Shown here piece by piece: positions 11,861 through 24,685 of a DNA stretch of 64,000 nt. The stretch's first letter is position 1. The number at the start of each line of letters is the position of its first letter. Origin of the DNA: Neurospora tetraspora (lineage: Eukaryota > Ascomycota > Sordariomycetes > Sordariales > Sordariaceae). Below the pieces are notes generated by a model. That model was not told the DNA's origin, made no database searches, and worked only from the letters and a program-made list of their open reading frames with translations. The position numbers and the translations under genes are program-made. Location: the NCBI RefSeq assembly GCF_033439725.1, contig NW_026944386.1:1984001-2048000 (forward strand), read 5' to 3'.

Positions 11861-14800
11861 TTACTTAACGTCTAAATAATTTTAAATTTCTTTTAAAACT
11901 TAATAATTACAATAGCTTCTATATTCGAAGAATCCTCGTAAATTTAAATTGAAATATCCGAATTTAATTTATTATTAAAAGTAACGGGCTTTTTATTTAT
12001 AATAAAAATATTAAATATTTTTACACGCTTAAATTAAGCATCGGCCTTATTCGAAGACTTACGTTTAATTGCGGATATAAGCTTAATTTCAAATTTATTA
12101 ACCTTTACATTTTTAATTTCGAATAGAATGTAAGGCGGTAGACCATCTTCGAAATACTATTATCTATTTTTAATCAACGCTTCGATAATAGCGTTATATT
12201 TATTAATAATAAATTAGAAGTTATTATTATTCTCTAATATATATTTGTAAACCAAAGTGAAAACTTTATTATTAACGTTTTTACTAGTAATATTAACCTA
12301 AATAACCTTATTATAAATTTTAACAGCAATATTAAGGACGTAAGCGTTAATAATCTTAACCTCCATCTTTTAAACGGGTTAGACTATATTATCTTACTTA
12401 ATAAAACCGGTTTTTAAAATTAGGTCGTAAATTCGTTTAGTACGATAATTTAATATCGGAGTAAAGCCTTTATCTTTTATATTAATTATCTACTTTTTAT
12501 AACCTCCCTTATCCTTTATAATCTAATATACGATTTGAATAATTTATATACAATAAATATCTAGTTTTTTTAATAGTATATCGAATTTAATTATTAAAAT
12601 ATCTGCTCTAGCAATAATTTTAATTTTCTTATAAATTAGAATTTACTTTATATATTTATTCCATAAAATATTCTACCTCTCTAAGGTAGTTACCTTAAAT
12701 AGAATGGCTATTACTATATCTTTGTTGGCTAGGTTCAAATAGTGGAAATATATATTCTTATTCTTAAATTCGGCGCGGTTAAAAGTACGCAAATCCTTAT
12801 AAATATCGCCGGGAATCTACTTACTATAGTTTATAAAAGGCTAGGTGCCAGCATTATTATTTTAAACCCTAACAATATCTTTCTTGAAATTAGTAAAGGT
12901 TATAATTACGCTACGAAGTTACCTTCTAGCATTTTTTCCGCTTCCTATAGTTACGGTCGAGAAATACGTAATTAATTTTAATACGAATATAATTATTTTA
13001 GGTATTTAAGAAAATATAGGTAGAAATTTTGCGACGGGAGTAAATTTATATACGAATAGACTCTTAATTATTAGCGTAGCTACCTAAGGTTACCTAATAA
13101 CGGTTATCTTTTTGAAGTAAACTATTACGGCGTCGGCTAATATAAACTACTTTAATTTCGCGGCCAGTAAAGCGATAATAATACTTAACTTAAGAATATA
13201 AATAACCGGCGTACTTTCCGGTTTTTTATAATCTTCTAATTCATTAAATTATCATAAATCCTCGTTTTTAATTAAGAATTTTACTTTATATTCCTTAATT
13301 AAATCTTAGGTATAATTTATCAAACCTAATGTACTTCAGCGTCTTAAAACCTATATATTCTACTTATAGTTATAGCGTTTCCACTTAATCCTATAAAATA
13401 AAATCGGTTTACCCTAAATCTAAATTATTTTATGTTTTAACAATCTTTCGATTTCGCATAATTTATACTATTTATTATCCCCTTCAACGAAAATCCGACC
13501 CGGCTTATTATTTATTTCCCTTTTAAAGGGGTTATTTCCCTCGGGATATTCTTTCAAATAGACTACGGAAATAATTTTATTAATCTTCCAATTATTTAAT
13601 ATATTCAATTCGTATATTAAATTTCCAATTTTATAAACTATTACAAATAGACCGATTTACTATTAACTAAACTTCCGTAATAATTCCCTAAGCGGATTAT
13701 AGCCTTTATATAACCTAATTATAACTTTATTACCTATTCGAAAGTTTAAAAGCCAGTATTTCTAATTGTAATAGAATTTATATTTTATTATTACTTAATC
13801 TATCGCTTTTATAACTTCTCTATAGTAGAGTTTCCGAAGGGAATCTAAATTTATATCCAAATAATCTATAAATTTAATAAAGTCGAAAGCGGTATTTAAT
13901 TTAAATCTTAAGACTAACTCGTTAAGTACTATACCTAATAGTATAAATAATAAATTATTTATATTATATTATACCGCTAGGAATATATCCGGCCACGGGA
14001 TATTAAAGTTTTTTACCGTATAGTAACGAATCGCGAATTCGACCTCCTAGTTTTATCGTTCGCTTTTTCTATTAATTTAAAAATATTATACGGTAATATA
14101 GGCTAATTTAATATTTAATTTAATAAAAATTACCTTCTAAAGAGTTAAAACAAATTTAAAGTCTTTATTGTTAATAGTAATACAGAATAGACCCTAATTG
14201 TAAAGTAGTAGTATAATTATAAACCTTTCAGCCTAATCTATTATAATATAAGTAGTCTTTCTTAATATAAGTAGTCTTTCTTAATATAAGAATAACTTTT
14301 TCATTAAAAATATATATAATTATTATTAAGGCGTTATAGTGTATTCTTCCTTATAAAGTAAGTGAATAAAGTTATTTAGGTAAACCTGTAATAAAATTTA
14401 TATAAATAATATAGTAAGGAATAGGCTTTAAAATAATTAATTGTATTTAATTAAGCGTAGCCTTATAGTTAGTCTTAAAAAGGTTATATTTAGGGCAACA
14501 AAAAACGTAGTTTCTTAATCGTTAAATTAATTTTAGAAAGGTTAAACCCTCTAATTCTTTAGTTATTTTCGCTAGCCCGAAGTAATATTTATTATTATAC
14601 GCTATATATAATACGGTTTTTATATAGTTCTTGAGGATATATAAGCGAATTATTCTATTTTAGGCGTAATAGTATAAAAGTTCGTTATATAATTAATAAG
14701 GGAAGTGCCTATTTTAAAGAAGGTCGAACTTTTTATTTCGTTTAATATATTTCCTTAATTTCTTTATAACTTTGGTATAGTACTAGTCTTTTTCGTAGCC

Positions 14801-15680
14801 GTCGATAAATTTCTACCTAGTAATTAAATCTATACGGATTTAGATTAAATATATTATATCCTTCTAAATATTATTGAATTTGCTAGTTTAAGGGTCCAGC
14901 TTAGCGGCTAATAATAGTAATTATAAGAGGGCGTTTAGGATAATATTAATTCTAGTAGGAATATATTTAATATTTAGGTTAAATTAGAATAAATAAACAG
15001 AAGTAGTGATTAGTCTTAAATTGAATTTAATTAAGTTTACCATACGTAGTGTAATTTAGCGAACTATACTCACGGTCGCTTTAGAATTTGTAAAAACGAT
15101 GATAGATTTTTTATAAAATCAAATAATATATTTGATTGTCCGGTATACCTATACAAAATACGCTACCTCCAATGTAATTAGCTAATAATTCTTTTTAATA
15201 TTCGACAAACGTTTACTATAAAATATTATTAGTTAAATTTTATTTATAAGGAAAGTTTTCCTGTTTTAATTATCTCCTTCTATATAGAAAATAATTAAAC
15301 TGAAACCGAATTCCTTTAATATATCGATTTTATAAAAGGTTAACCGGTTTAGGTAGTAATAGAAAAGAACTAATTCCTTATAAAATTAATTTTAGAGGAT
15401 TTCGAAAGCCTATTTTTCCAATTCGGTAAGAATAAAGACTATGGTACGTATAAATCTTTAACGAATTGGCTAGTTCTTGTTTTTTAGTTTTCTTTTTTCT
15501 TTTTTAATTTGGGCGATAAAATCATAAACATAAATTAAGTTATATTCTCCTTAATACATAGTGTAGCTATTGGTAGTAGTCTTTTTATATACTTATATAT
15601 GTCTATATATATAAACATAAGCTTTATATCCATTTTAAAGCCGTTTTCCTATCTTCTAAGGGTCTAACTTTCTACGCGAA

Positions 15681-16049
15681 TTATAGAACGAACTTTTTTA
15701 AGAAATTTCCGATATTAATATATTTTTTTAAGTTAGCGAGGTTTTCTAGTATTTTTAAATTCCTTGAACCTTTTATATATTCTTCGGTTATTGCGAGACT
15801 AAATCCGGTCATTCGATAATCGCAAAATCGGATGGATAGGTAGGTAACGAAGGATTTTTTAATTACTATATTAAAATTAATATTTTTAAAAAACTCTAGG
15901 ATTAAACGGAGGTATTTAAAATATTCCTCCTTTATATTACTAAATACAATTATATTATCGATATAAGCGGTAGTAAAATACTTATACGGATGGAATCGCC
16001 TATTTATAAAATATTGTATATAAGGCGGTAAATTTTTATAACCTATCAA
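15681..16049 (-). other. Reverse-transcriptase core remnant of the Gypsy element
   Basis: A 122-codon open stretch on the minus strand, with the thumb-side segments that follow the Gypsy RT active site. It fixes the family and orientation of the fossil. Confidence 0.8.
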
Positions 16050-19000
16050 GGTGATATTCGATTATTCTAATCCTTTCGGATTTATAAATATTATCTTATC
16101 CCGATAATATAAATAAATAGGTATTTAATAGAAAACGACTAATCCGTCGAAATAATTTATATATATTTTTATTCTATATTTTCGTAATAATTGAATTTTG
16201 AATTAATAAAGGGTAAAAATCGCTTATAATAACTTTATTAATTAGATATTAGTTTATAACCATTCGGACCTTCCGTTTTCTATTTATAATTTATTAAATT
16301 ATAAAATAAAGATAGCCGAAGGAAGTTAGGCGTTTCATCTACTCTAATTTTCTATTTTTATATATTTTATCGAATGTTTTATTTAAAGTTTTTATATTTT
16401 TAAGGCTAAGTTAATATAGTTTTAAAGTAATCTTTTTTTTCTATTACCTTTCTACGAAATCGACTTAAAATATTTCGTCCTTATTAATTTTTATTATACC
16501 CGTTCCGTTATAGATATTGTATTTATTTAGTAATATTTTAATTTCCTATACGAAATCTGGTTTTAGGTTGCAAATTTTGATTCTATATATAGATTCGATC
16601 TCTAAGACTTTATCGGGCTTACCAATACCTAACGAAGGTCCTTTCTTCGTTATATTTTTAAAAATCTTTAGAACTTCTTCTTCAGTAAGTAGACTTTTTA
16701 GTGCCACTTTCTTTACTATTTCCCTAACGATTATATTAATTTTTAAATTGAAGGTGAATATAATTCTTCCGAATTCTTTTATATAATCGAATTCTTCGCC
16801 TACGGTTTTATTAATGATAATTAATATAATTTAGATTTATAAAAAAGAAATCTATTTATAACTGTTGATTTTAATATTTTTAATTATTTCGAGTCGCTGA
16901 TTTTAGTAAATGTGTATAGGCTTCGAATTTAAGTTTACGATCGCTACTATTTAGGCTGTACCCTAATTTAGGAAATAGCTTTTAATAAATTTATATTCGG
17001 ACTTAAAAATAAAATCTTTTAGTACTTTAATATTTGAAATTAGATTTATATATTAGTAGATTACCGGCACTCGGATTTTGCTATAGATAGGGATAATTAA
17101 ATTATATAAAGCAGTAGTTTTACGTTTAACTAGTTTTATTTTATTAATAGTTTTAATTAAGAGATCCCTATATAAAGTAATTTAGATTATATTCATTTTG
17201 GAATTAATTTTAACGCTATAGAGTATTATTTACAATGTATTAAACACTAAATTCGCGGCGAATTTAAGAGAAATTTATATAGTAATTGTAAATTTAACTA
17301 TTTTTAATTTACCTTTTACCCTTCCTAATAAATATATATTGAAACTAGTTCGCCTAATTAAATAAATTACTCTTCTAATGATTTTAAAAGTCTTTTCTCT
17401 AAAAGTATTATAGACTATTAATTCGTTTTAGGTAATTTATTTTTTGTCGATTAAAATATTCGAATAGCTAGTATCGATGCAAATCAATTATTTAACGCTA
17501 TTTTTTTAATAACCGGATATTCATTATTAAATATATATATTAGTAATTTTCTAATACATTTAGCGCTAATTTGGCCTCTACTATAGAATCGGCTTTATTT
17601 TAAAAAAAATATAGGTATATAAGCTAATACTATTAGCGTTTTAAAGATACTCGTAGTTAGAATAGTTTTAAAACCGTTTCCTAACCTTATAAAGGGGATT
17701 CCTAGTTTTTAACCTTTAGGTTTAAATAAAGTATATCATTTATTGGGGAGGAAGTGAACGAAAAATTTACTATGCGAGGGGAATATTACTTTATATTTCT
17801 AATATTTAAATCGGTTCCAATTGCCGGAGAATACGTAATAAATAGATTTAATAGTATTCTTTTTAATATTCTTTATATATATAGTATTGCTGGTAGTGTT
17901 AGTAATTAAATAAATTTGCTTCTTTTCCTCACTAGAATAATAATCGACCTCTTCGTATCTTTCCGTACGAAGTCTAATTCTATTATTATTTAATTAATTA
18001 TTATAGGTAACTATCTCCTTTTTATCCGCGGTAGTATAAAAATTATTACGTTTATTAGGGTTCTATTTTATTTACTTTCTATAATAGCGTTTAAAAGGTA
18101 TTATTCTTCTAGTAAATAGTTTAGAAGATGAGCGGTAGCTATAGCCTTTACTTTTTATAGCCTATTTATTGCTAAAGTATATTTTTTTTTCGTAGTTAAA
18201 ACGACGGGAATTTAGGGTAAACGAAATATTTTTACGAAGTAGGTAGTTGGGCTTTTTTCCCTAGAGAGTTAATTTAGAAGCGGACGAAGTAGGAGGCGTT
18301 TCGGAGGTAGTAAGTGCCCCCTTAATTATTTTTAACCTGGGAGGGACTAGTAAAGTATTAAAAGCGGAATATAGCTTAGGAGTGGAGAGAGTTCTACTAT
18401 TAAATTCTATTTTTAAATATTTAACAGTCTATTTTTAATTATAGCTTCCGAATTCGTTAATAATATAATTATAGTAGGTAAGCGTTTTTTATTCCACGTA
18501 CTTAAAGAATTCGTTGATAATTAAATTTATAATTAGTTTAAAAATAAATTAGCGAAAACTTAAGTAGAGGGTATGTTAAATACGGGTATTAATAATATAC
18601 GAGTCTTTTTCGCTAAGTTTACGAATGTAATAGATAATTTAAAAGGCTATATTTTAAAGATTATTTCCTTTGTAATAATCTTTGTATAAATAATAAATTA
18701 AGTTTAATTTAGTGAAAATTTGGGATTTTCTAGGATAGAATCTATTTTAAATAAACTTTTCCTACGTATCTAAATCTAATTTAATATTGGCGTACTAGAT
18801 TAGGGTAAGTTAAATAATTTACTAAATCTTTACTATATTATAAAAGAGTTCGTAGAGGTTTAATTTAAAGTATTTTTTCTTTTATAACTATAATAACGTT
18901 ATATTGTATAAATTTAAAGAATAAAGGGATTGATTTAAAATAAATATTTCTTTTAAATTAATAATAATCTTTTCTTTAGTATTTAAATTCCGGAGCGTTT

Positions 19001-21802
19001 AGGTAAAAGTAGCCGACATTCCTAGCTTTTTAACCGCGCAAACTATTATTAGGGCCGTCTAAGTTAGAAATATTATAGAAATTAATTATTAAATCTATAA
19101 CGAATTTATTAAACGTATTTTTATTACCGTTTTAAGTAATTTTAATTTTAGCTTAGAAAACTTTTAAAATTGCTTATACGTTATCTCCTCTAAATAAATC
19201 GCCCGGTAAAAGTACTAATAAGTTTATTAGAGGAGGTAGATTTAATTATTCTCCTTATTCGTTAATTATAATTATAATAGGCTTATTAGTAAGTATTTTT
19301 ATAAAGTATAGTAAAGTTTTAAAGGCCTTTATTAAAAGGTTTACAATTAGGTTTAGTATTATAAATAGTATTTATATTAAGATTAGAATTATTTTTATTA
19401 TTTCGATTTCTTCTTCGACTTTCTCGTTAAAAAGAGGTAAACTTAATATATTTACTATAACTTCGGGAATTTAAAGCTCTAGTATCGTTGGTATAGGAAT
19501 AATCGGCGGTTTGGGAGGCGGCTATCCTTAATTTAAAATTAAATTGGGGAGAGACTAGGGAATTTTATAAAATTTAAGAATTAGTTTCTACTTAAATAAT
19601 AATTTAATATTTAATTAAAACTTAGGTAGAAAGCTAACGAATTTAATTTAACGCTTTATCGGAATTGTTCCTACTTTAATAATTTTTATAAATAGGGTTA
19701 AATTAAATGTTTTTACCCTATTTACGAAATTAGAAAATTAGGAAAATTGGATCTCCGTATTTTGAAAAGTTAGAAAGAAAGCATATTTATAATTTTGGGG
19801 TCTACTATTAATTAGTGAATCTAATACCTAATATCGCTAACTTATACTTTTATTACTAGAATTCAAAGCGGATTTTACCGTCGGTAATTAATAATATAAG
19901 AATTCGGCTATTAATATTAAAATATCGCTATAATTAATTTAATTCGAAAAACTTATACCCTAAATACTTTTATCTGTAAAGTTTCCTTCCCTATATAATT
20001 TCTATAAATTCTAGCTAAAATCCTAAAAATTTTAATTTGGAATATTTCTTTCTTCTAACGAAGTCGGATTTATAATATTCCCCTTTCGCCAAAGCCTAGG
20101 AGAGTTTAAAAGTTACTCTATTTTGAAGATTTCGGTCTAAATTTAAGGAAATTCGACTTTAAAAGAGTCGAACTACATTAATAATTATAAATTAATAAAT
20201 TAAATTTTAAAACTAATATAATTTCCATAAAACGATTATAAATTATCGCCGATACTCTATATTTCCTTGGGTAATCAAGTTATAAATACGTCGTCTCCTT
20301 CGTATAAATTAAATTTATTAAGGGGAGGCATATTTAATATACTTATACTATTAATTCGAATCTATAACGTTATGTTTAAATTAAACTCCTACCTTTCCTA
20401 TTCTTTATCCGAAAATATTTAGAAAAGAATAAAAATCGGCTTTAATTCGGTTAAAAACAATTTTAGTACAAATAATATTTTAATAAATAATTAAAGGAAT
20501 AATTAGGTAGAATTTTTAAGATTCTATTATTAATATTAGGTACGCGATTCTAAAGGACTGGGCAATAGCGGATTTAAAATATCCTCCGACTTGCGAATGC
20601 CGGCTTTAAAATTGAATTTAGCGGCAGTATAATTATAATTATATTTCTCCTATTTAAATAAGGCTTTAAATTTAAATTTAATAGTAATAATAACAAAATT
20701 ATACCTCTTTCATTCGGGTTGGGCTTTAATATTCTAAATTTTAATATCAATAAAAAATAATTATCCCTGCCTTTCCAATTTAAGTCGGGCTTTAAATGTT
20801 AAGGGTCTAGCGGTGGTACTATTGAATTATTATTCGCACCTCTCTTCCTTTTAAAAGGTTTTAATTAAAGAATTAGAATCAGCCTTATAAATCTTTAAAT
20901 CCGAATACGGAATAGCCTTATCGAATTTATATTCGGAAAATCCGGTTTAAGAAATAACCTTATTACCTATCGGCAAATAGTCGGAAATATTAGCTTCGAA
21001 ATCTATACTAATCGGTTCGGGTAATAAAGAAATAGGGTTATTTATATTGGTATCATATAATTTATTATTAAGATTATTTTATATATATTGGATTTAATAT
21101 CCTTACTTAATAGATTTAAAGCTAGGCGAATCGGGAAGGGTTTGGCTGGAGTAGAAATCGGACTTTTATTCGCTTAATTCATTATTATCGACTTATTTTC
21201 ATCCGCCGGACTTATAGCCAGAATATTTAAATTTAGGTTAATTTAAAATAAATTTACTTTTATCTTCGTTGTTACTAAATAAATCGTTTTAATTTTCTAT
21301 TTTAATCGAAAGCCTCGTCGAACAAAAAAAGATTTTTGACTAAATTAACGCGGTACTTGAAAAATATATTTAATAAATAATTTAAAAATCTTTCTAAAGA
21401 TATACTTATTTAGAAGCTAATTAAAAAAGTAAATAGGAAGGGGGGTATTTTTAAACCACTTAATTATACGAATATTTATTAATATTTCTAATTATTTATT
21501 AAAAATAAGAGGGAGGGATTTAATTAAAAATTTAAAACGCTATTGATTTTAATCCGACGTAATTTAATACTACTTAATATTCGGATTCGTATTGATAAAG
21601 TCGAATATATAGCGGAGGTCCCTCTAGATAGCGTAATTAATTAAATTTAATATATTAAAAGTAAGGTTAATTAATAATACGAAGGTAATAATTAAGTAAA
21701 GTAAATACGGGGCCGGGCTGTTAAAAACGGGTCGGCGGTCCGTTAATTTAAATAAAGAATAAAATTAATAATAAGTTTAAAACTATTATTAATATACTAT
21801 AT

Positions 21803-22089
21803 ATAAAATATAGAAAAGTTACCTAAATCTAATTGGTAAATGTAAAAGATAATTATAATTATAATAATAAAGGAAGAAAACTAACTATATAGGAGCGAAA
21901 CTCTCCGAATCTAATTTATAGGTCTAAATTTACTTGATTTGAGCTTACCTCAAGTTAAGGTCGAAGACTTGGACTTACCGGCTAAGTCTGACTTACTCAG
22001 CAGAGTCTGACTTGCCTATAAGTCTACCCGTGAGTGATAAATCTTCCCCCAAGTCGGTTGCCCGACTGGGTTAGACTTGTCCTCTCACA
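21803..22089 (-). repeat. Right LTR (5' LTR) of the nested Gypsy element
   Basis: Direct copy of 10474-10760. Its right-hand half (about 21945-22089) keeps far more G and C than the same half of the left LTR. It ends in TCTCACA followed by the CTCTA target duplication. Confidence 0.85.
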
Positions 22090-22094
22090 CTCTA
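22090..22094. repeat. 5-bp target duplication of the Gypsy element (CTCTA), right copy
   Basis: Identical to 10469-10473, directly outside the right LTR. Confidence 0.75.
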
Positions 22095-22239
22095 GTAATA
22101 AAGCTAATCACTACGTCGGTAAGGTAAATTCGTACCTTTCTATACGTATTATAGAGAAAGATTTATTACTAGAATATACTATCGACCTAGTATTATAGTA
22201 GTTAGAATTAAAGTAACAAAATAAATTCCCCAAACTATC

Positions 22240-22390
22240 CCTTATAGCCCTCAATATACTAACTATACCTACGATATCTTTAGAGGCGGAGAGGGTATTT
22301 AGTAAAACTAAATTAGTAGTCGGTTAACGTAGATATCATTTATTGAATTCTACTATTGAGTGTATTACTTTATGTAAGAATTGGTAGTAG
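22240..22390 (+). pseudogene. hAT transposase C-terminal dimerisation (hATC) remnant
   Basis: The plus strand reads LNILTIPTISLEAERVFSK, then a stop, then RRYHLLNSTIECITLCKNW. This fits the hATC pattern (A-D-I-L-S-I-P-A ... E-R-V-F-S ... E-A-L-x-C-L-K-x-W). It lies 150-200 bp inside the right end of the hAT element, where the family has it. Confidence 0.85.
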
Positions 22391-22600
22391 ATTTGGCGTT
22401 TTTGGATATTGGAGGTAGTATTGTATAATTGGATATGGGTATTGGAAGAATAATATATACTAGAAAAACGATATTCCGGGTCAAATCTAAATAAAGCAAA
22501 TCAAATATCATTGTAAATAAAGTAAATCCGACCTCAAAATCTTGCAAATAAATCAAATCAGATCCCAGATTTGATTTGATTTGCGTTGTGTGCATTATTG

Positions 22601-22608
22601 ACTGTACA
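22601..22608. repeat. Right 8-bp target-site duplication of the hAT element (ACTGTACA)
   Basis: Exact copy of 7708-7715, directly outside the right terminus. Normal base composition resumes here. Confidence 0.85.
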
Positions 22609-22873
22609 TGCGCAAGTGTGGGTGGATGCTTTTGGGCCTACTAATTCCTGAACTTGTAAGTTTGAGTTCATGTTCACGCCCCTTGATAGATGGAAAAGAA
22701 ATGTGGAGTGGTGAGGGTGGCCGAGTGGCCGAAAGAATGAACCGAACATGGACAGTCGAATACAAATACAGGTTGCTTGATTCTGATCAGGCCCTTCGTT
22801 ACGTTCAAAAGGCTAGAGGTGAAGGGCAAGAGGCTTCATTACTGAAGCCCTCGTTCCAATCTACCGCAGAATC

Positions 22874-24011
22874 TCAAAAACCCCTCTGGCCATACCTAGC
22901 TCGCATCCTAGCCAATGCTGACTCTTGTTGTTGCAAGGCAATGTCTAGCTCCTTATTCCTTTGTTCAGCGCGTATGTTGAGGATGTGTCTGCTACGCTCC
23001 ATGCCGTGGCGGGCCTTTGCTACGATGTACTTTCGTTGGAGCAGACCGCCGATCGTGTCGTCGCGGGCGGCGGCGAGAGCGAGGAGGGCGTCTCGATCGC
23101 TAATGGAGATCAGGGGTTTATCGGTTAGATCGTGGCGCTCGGAGAGGAGAGAAAGGTAGTGGCCTTTGACGGTCGAAGGCGATTCCTCATCGGCGGATGG
23201 AGAGGGAGAAGGGGAAGAGTCTTTTTCCTCTTCGCTATCAGCTGAGCCTGACTCTTCGTCTCCCTCTTCGGTGTCGCCTCATCCTACATATTTCAAACTA
23301 TCCTTCATTTGGTCGGTGTTTTTGACGAGGAGGTCCAAGGCCTCAGCAGACTTGGTGGCCGAGTTGGCGATGGCCTCTAAAGCCTCGACTTTACGAATGC
23401 TATGCTCCTTCTCCTCGGCGGTCTCGGTGTTCGGGCTATTGCGGGGGAGGGTGCTGAACAGCAGCTGGCCCGCAGAGGATGAGCCAGGGGCGGCGGGGAG
23501 AGGGGGTTGAGCATTCCCTTTTTTGTGGGCTCTAATCTCCCTGATGATGTTGTGAAGTTCTTCCATAAACTCGTTGGTACGGCTAGCGTCCTCCTTCTCG
23601 GTACGGTTCTTGTCCCACCAAGCTTTAAGTTTAGATTGGATATGCAAGGGAACCTATGCGAGTTAATAGAGGTAGCTAGACAGCTGGGGTTCAAGTTCTT
23701 TAACTTACAGGAACGCATGTCTTATTACCCTTTGCGCATTGCCAGCACGCAACGCCAAGTCCACCTTGGTTGTAGCATGTCTGGCCGGGTGTAGTGAAAG
23801 CCCTGGTGACACATGGGCCGCAAGGCATATGCCTCTCGCTGCCTTGCTCGGGAACTTTCTTCTTGGTCGTGGCAGCAGCCTCCGGGACCACCTCGGCGGT
23901 CTCGGTTGAATCTTCTTCAGCTGAGGATGACTCCTCAAGGTAGCTGTCGATGCGTGCCCGTTTCCTTTGGGGATAACCGCAACGTGGGCTCGGGGCGTTG
24001 ATATCGGCTAT
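22874..24011 (-). pseudogene. Broken paralogue of the 46.2-kb gene, with a cysteine motif
   Basis: Two exons, 23709-24011 and 22874-23653, joined in phase 0 across a 55-nt intron (23654-23708: GTAAGT, branch TTAAC, acceptor ATAG). The product would be about 360 aa. Order: KRARIDSYLEES near the N-terminus, an acidic stretch, a cysteine cluster C-x2-C-x11-C-x9-C-x2-C-x6-C ending CVPVP, a helical part, an acidic/serine linker, then PLISISDRDALLALAAAR. The N-terminus and the last part match the intact gene at 46235 (KRARIDSDLEES; PLISFSDRDAILALAAAR); the cysteine/helical part is absent there. Two lesions: ATA stands at the expected start (24009-24011), where the paralogue has ATG, and TGA (23279-23281) lies in frame after KYVG. 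The promoter and 5' leader are also alike. An alternative start at the Met before PCGPC is possible. Family function unknown. Confidence 0.75.
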
Positions 24012-24175
24012 TGTTTCCTATTCTGGTACGAGAATGATTGATGGCTCTTTCTAACAGAATAGGCGGAACCGATCTGATGAAAGTGTGCATTGAAGGTAGA
24101 AGATGAAGAAGGATGAAAGATGAAGAAGGATGGAAGATGTGAGTTAGCAAGTTTTTCGACAGCTTTTTATATTTG
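24012..24175 (-). promoter_or_regulatory. Promoter and leader shared with the 46.2-kb paralogue
   Basis: Reading the minus strand, ATATAAAAA (about 24163-24172) is followed by a pyrimidine-rich leader with CTACCTTCAAT and CCATCAATCATTCTCGT just before the start site. The intact paralogue has ATATAAAAG at 46101, then CCACCTTCAAT and CCATCAATCATCTCGT before its ATG. Confidence 0.6.
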
Positions 24176-24685
24176 GAAGTTATGACCCAAGGCTACCTGT
24201 AACTGCCACGATTAGATCAGATCATAGTCACGGCGTCATCACGCATGAGGCCCGGAAGCGTTCGATAATAGCTCAAGCAACCCCTCTCCCCACCTTGCAA
24301 CCAAGACAAGAACAGCAAGAAGCACCCTGATGCAGGACCTCTTGCGTCGTGCAACAGGCACGACCGTCGCACAGTTGGTTGTCAGTCCCGCCGCTCGCAT
24401 GCTCGTTAGGCCCGTCCTTCTTATAAGTAGAGGTAGGTACAGTCTTTCTCTACGCCCCCTAATTTTGACAAACAGCTCTCTTTCGACAATTGCACAGGGC
24501 ACCTTTCGGCCTGGAAATATGCATAGCAACCAACCCTATCAAAATGTTGTGAGAAAGCCTCATATACACACGCATAACCCCTTTCTTCCGGGCTCTAAAG
24601 TCCCACTCCTCCTCCTGCTTGCGGCTACGACACCTGACAAGAAACCAGGATATGTTGATAAGCATTGGCTTTGAGGGGAATAAGC
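24176..24685. other. Spacer between pseudogene promoter and 5S gene
   Basis: I see no gene or repeat here. The frames present are short and have no recognisable features. Confidence 0.5.

Larger units (their letters stand above)
10474..22089 (-). mobile_element. Ty3/Gypsy LTR retrotransposon fossil nested in the hAT element
   Basis: About 11.6 kb between two LTRs, minus orientation. The reverse-transcriptase core region is recognisable at about 15680-16050. RNase H and integrase should follow towards lower coordinates and gag towards higher ones, but they are too degraded to delimit. The length exceeds a usual Gypsy element (5-8 kb), so extra sequence or a further nested piece is likely. It carries RIP-type damage throughout with very many breaks and is certainly inactive. 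It is younger than the hAT copy it split. Confidence 0.82.
7716..22600 (+). mobile_element. hAT DNA transposon, RIP-degraded, split by a Gypsy insertion
   Basis: The termini are CAGTGATTCACACAA (7716-7730) and, on the other strand, CAATAATGCACACAA (22586-22600). They agree at 12 of 15 positions, two differences being G/A and consistent with RIP, and begin with the CAG/CAA typical of hAT. Subterminal AAATCAAAT motifs recur at both ends (about 7731-7850 and 22485-22585). Removing the nested Gypsy element leaves about 3.26 kb, a normal hAT length. The transposase runs on the plus strand; its C-terminal dimerisation region is readable at about 22240-22390 (LNILTIPTISLEAERVFS ... NSTIECITLCKNW), with a stop inside it (RIP-type). 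Upstream transposase parts at about 8600-10468 are too eroded to assign. The gene is dead through many stops. The sharp change of base composition coincides with the duplications. Confidence 0.85.

Noticed and set aside
12742-12975. Short open frames inside the AT-rich blocks (12742-12975, 16517-16786, 32194-32427)
   Set aside because: They are remnants of mutated transposons; none carries a recognisable domain in its own frame.
23279-23510. Plus-strand frames opposite the pseudogene exons (23166-23510, 22608-23159)
   Set aside because: They are antisense shadows of the minus-strand paralogue, whose frame has the conserved blocks and splice signals.
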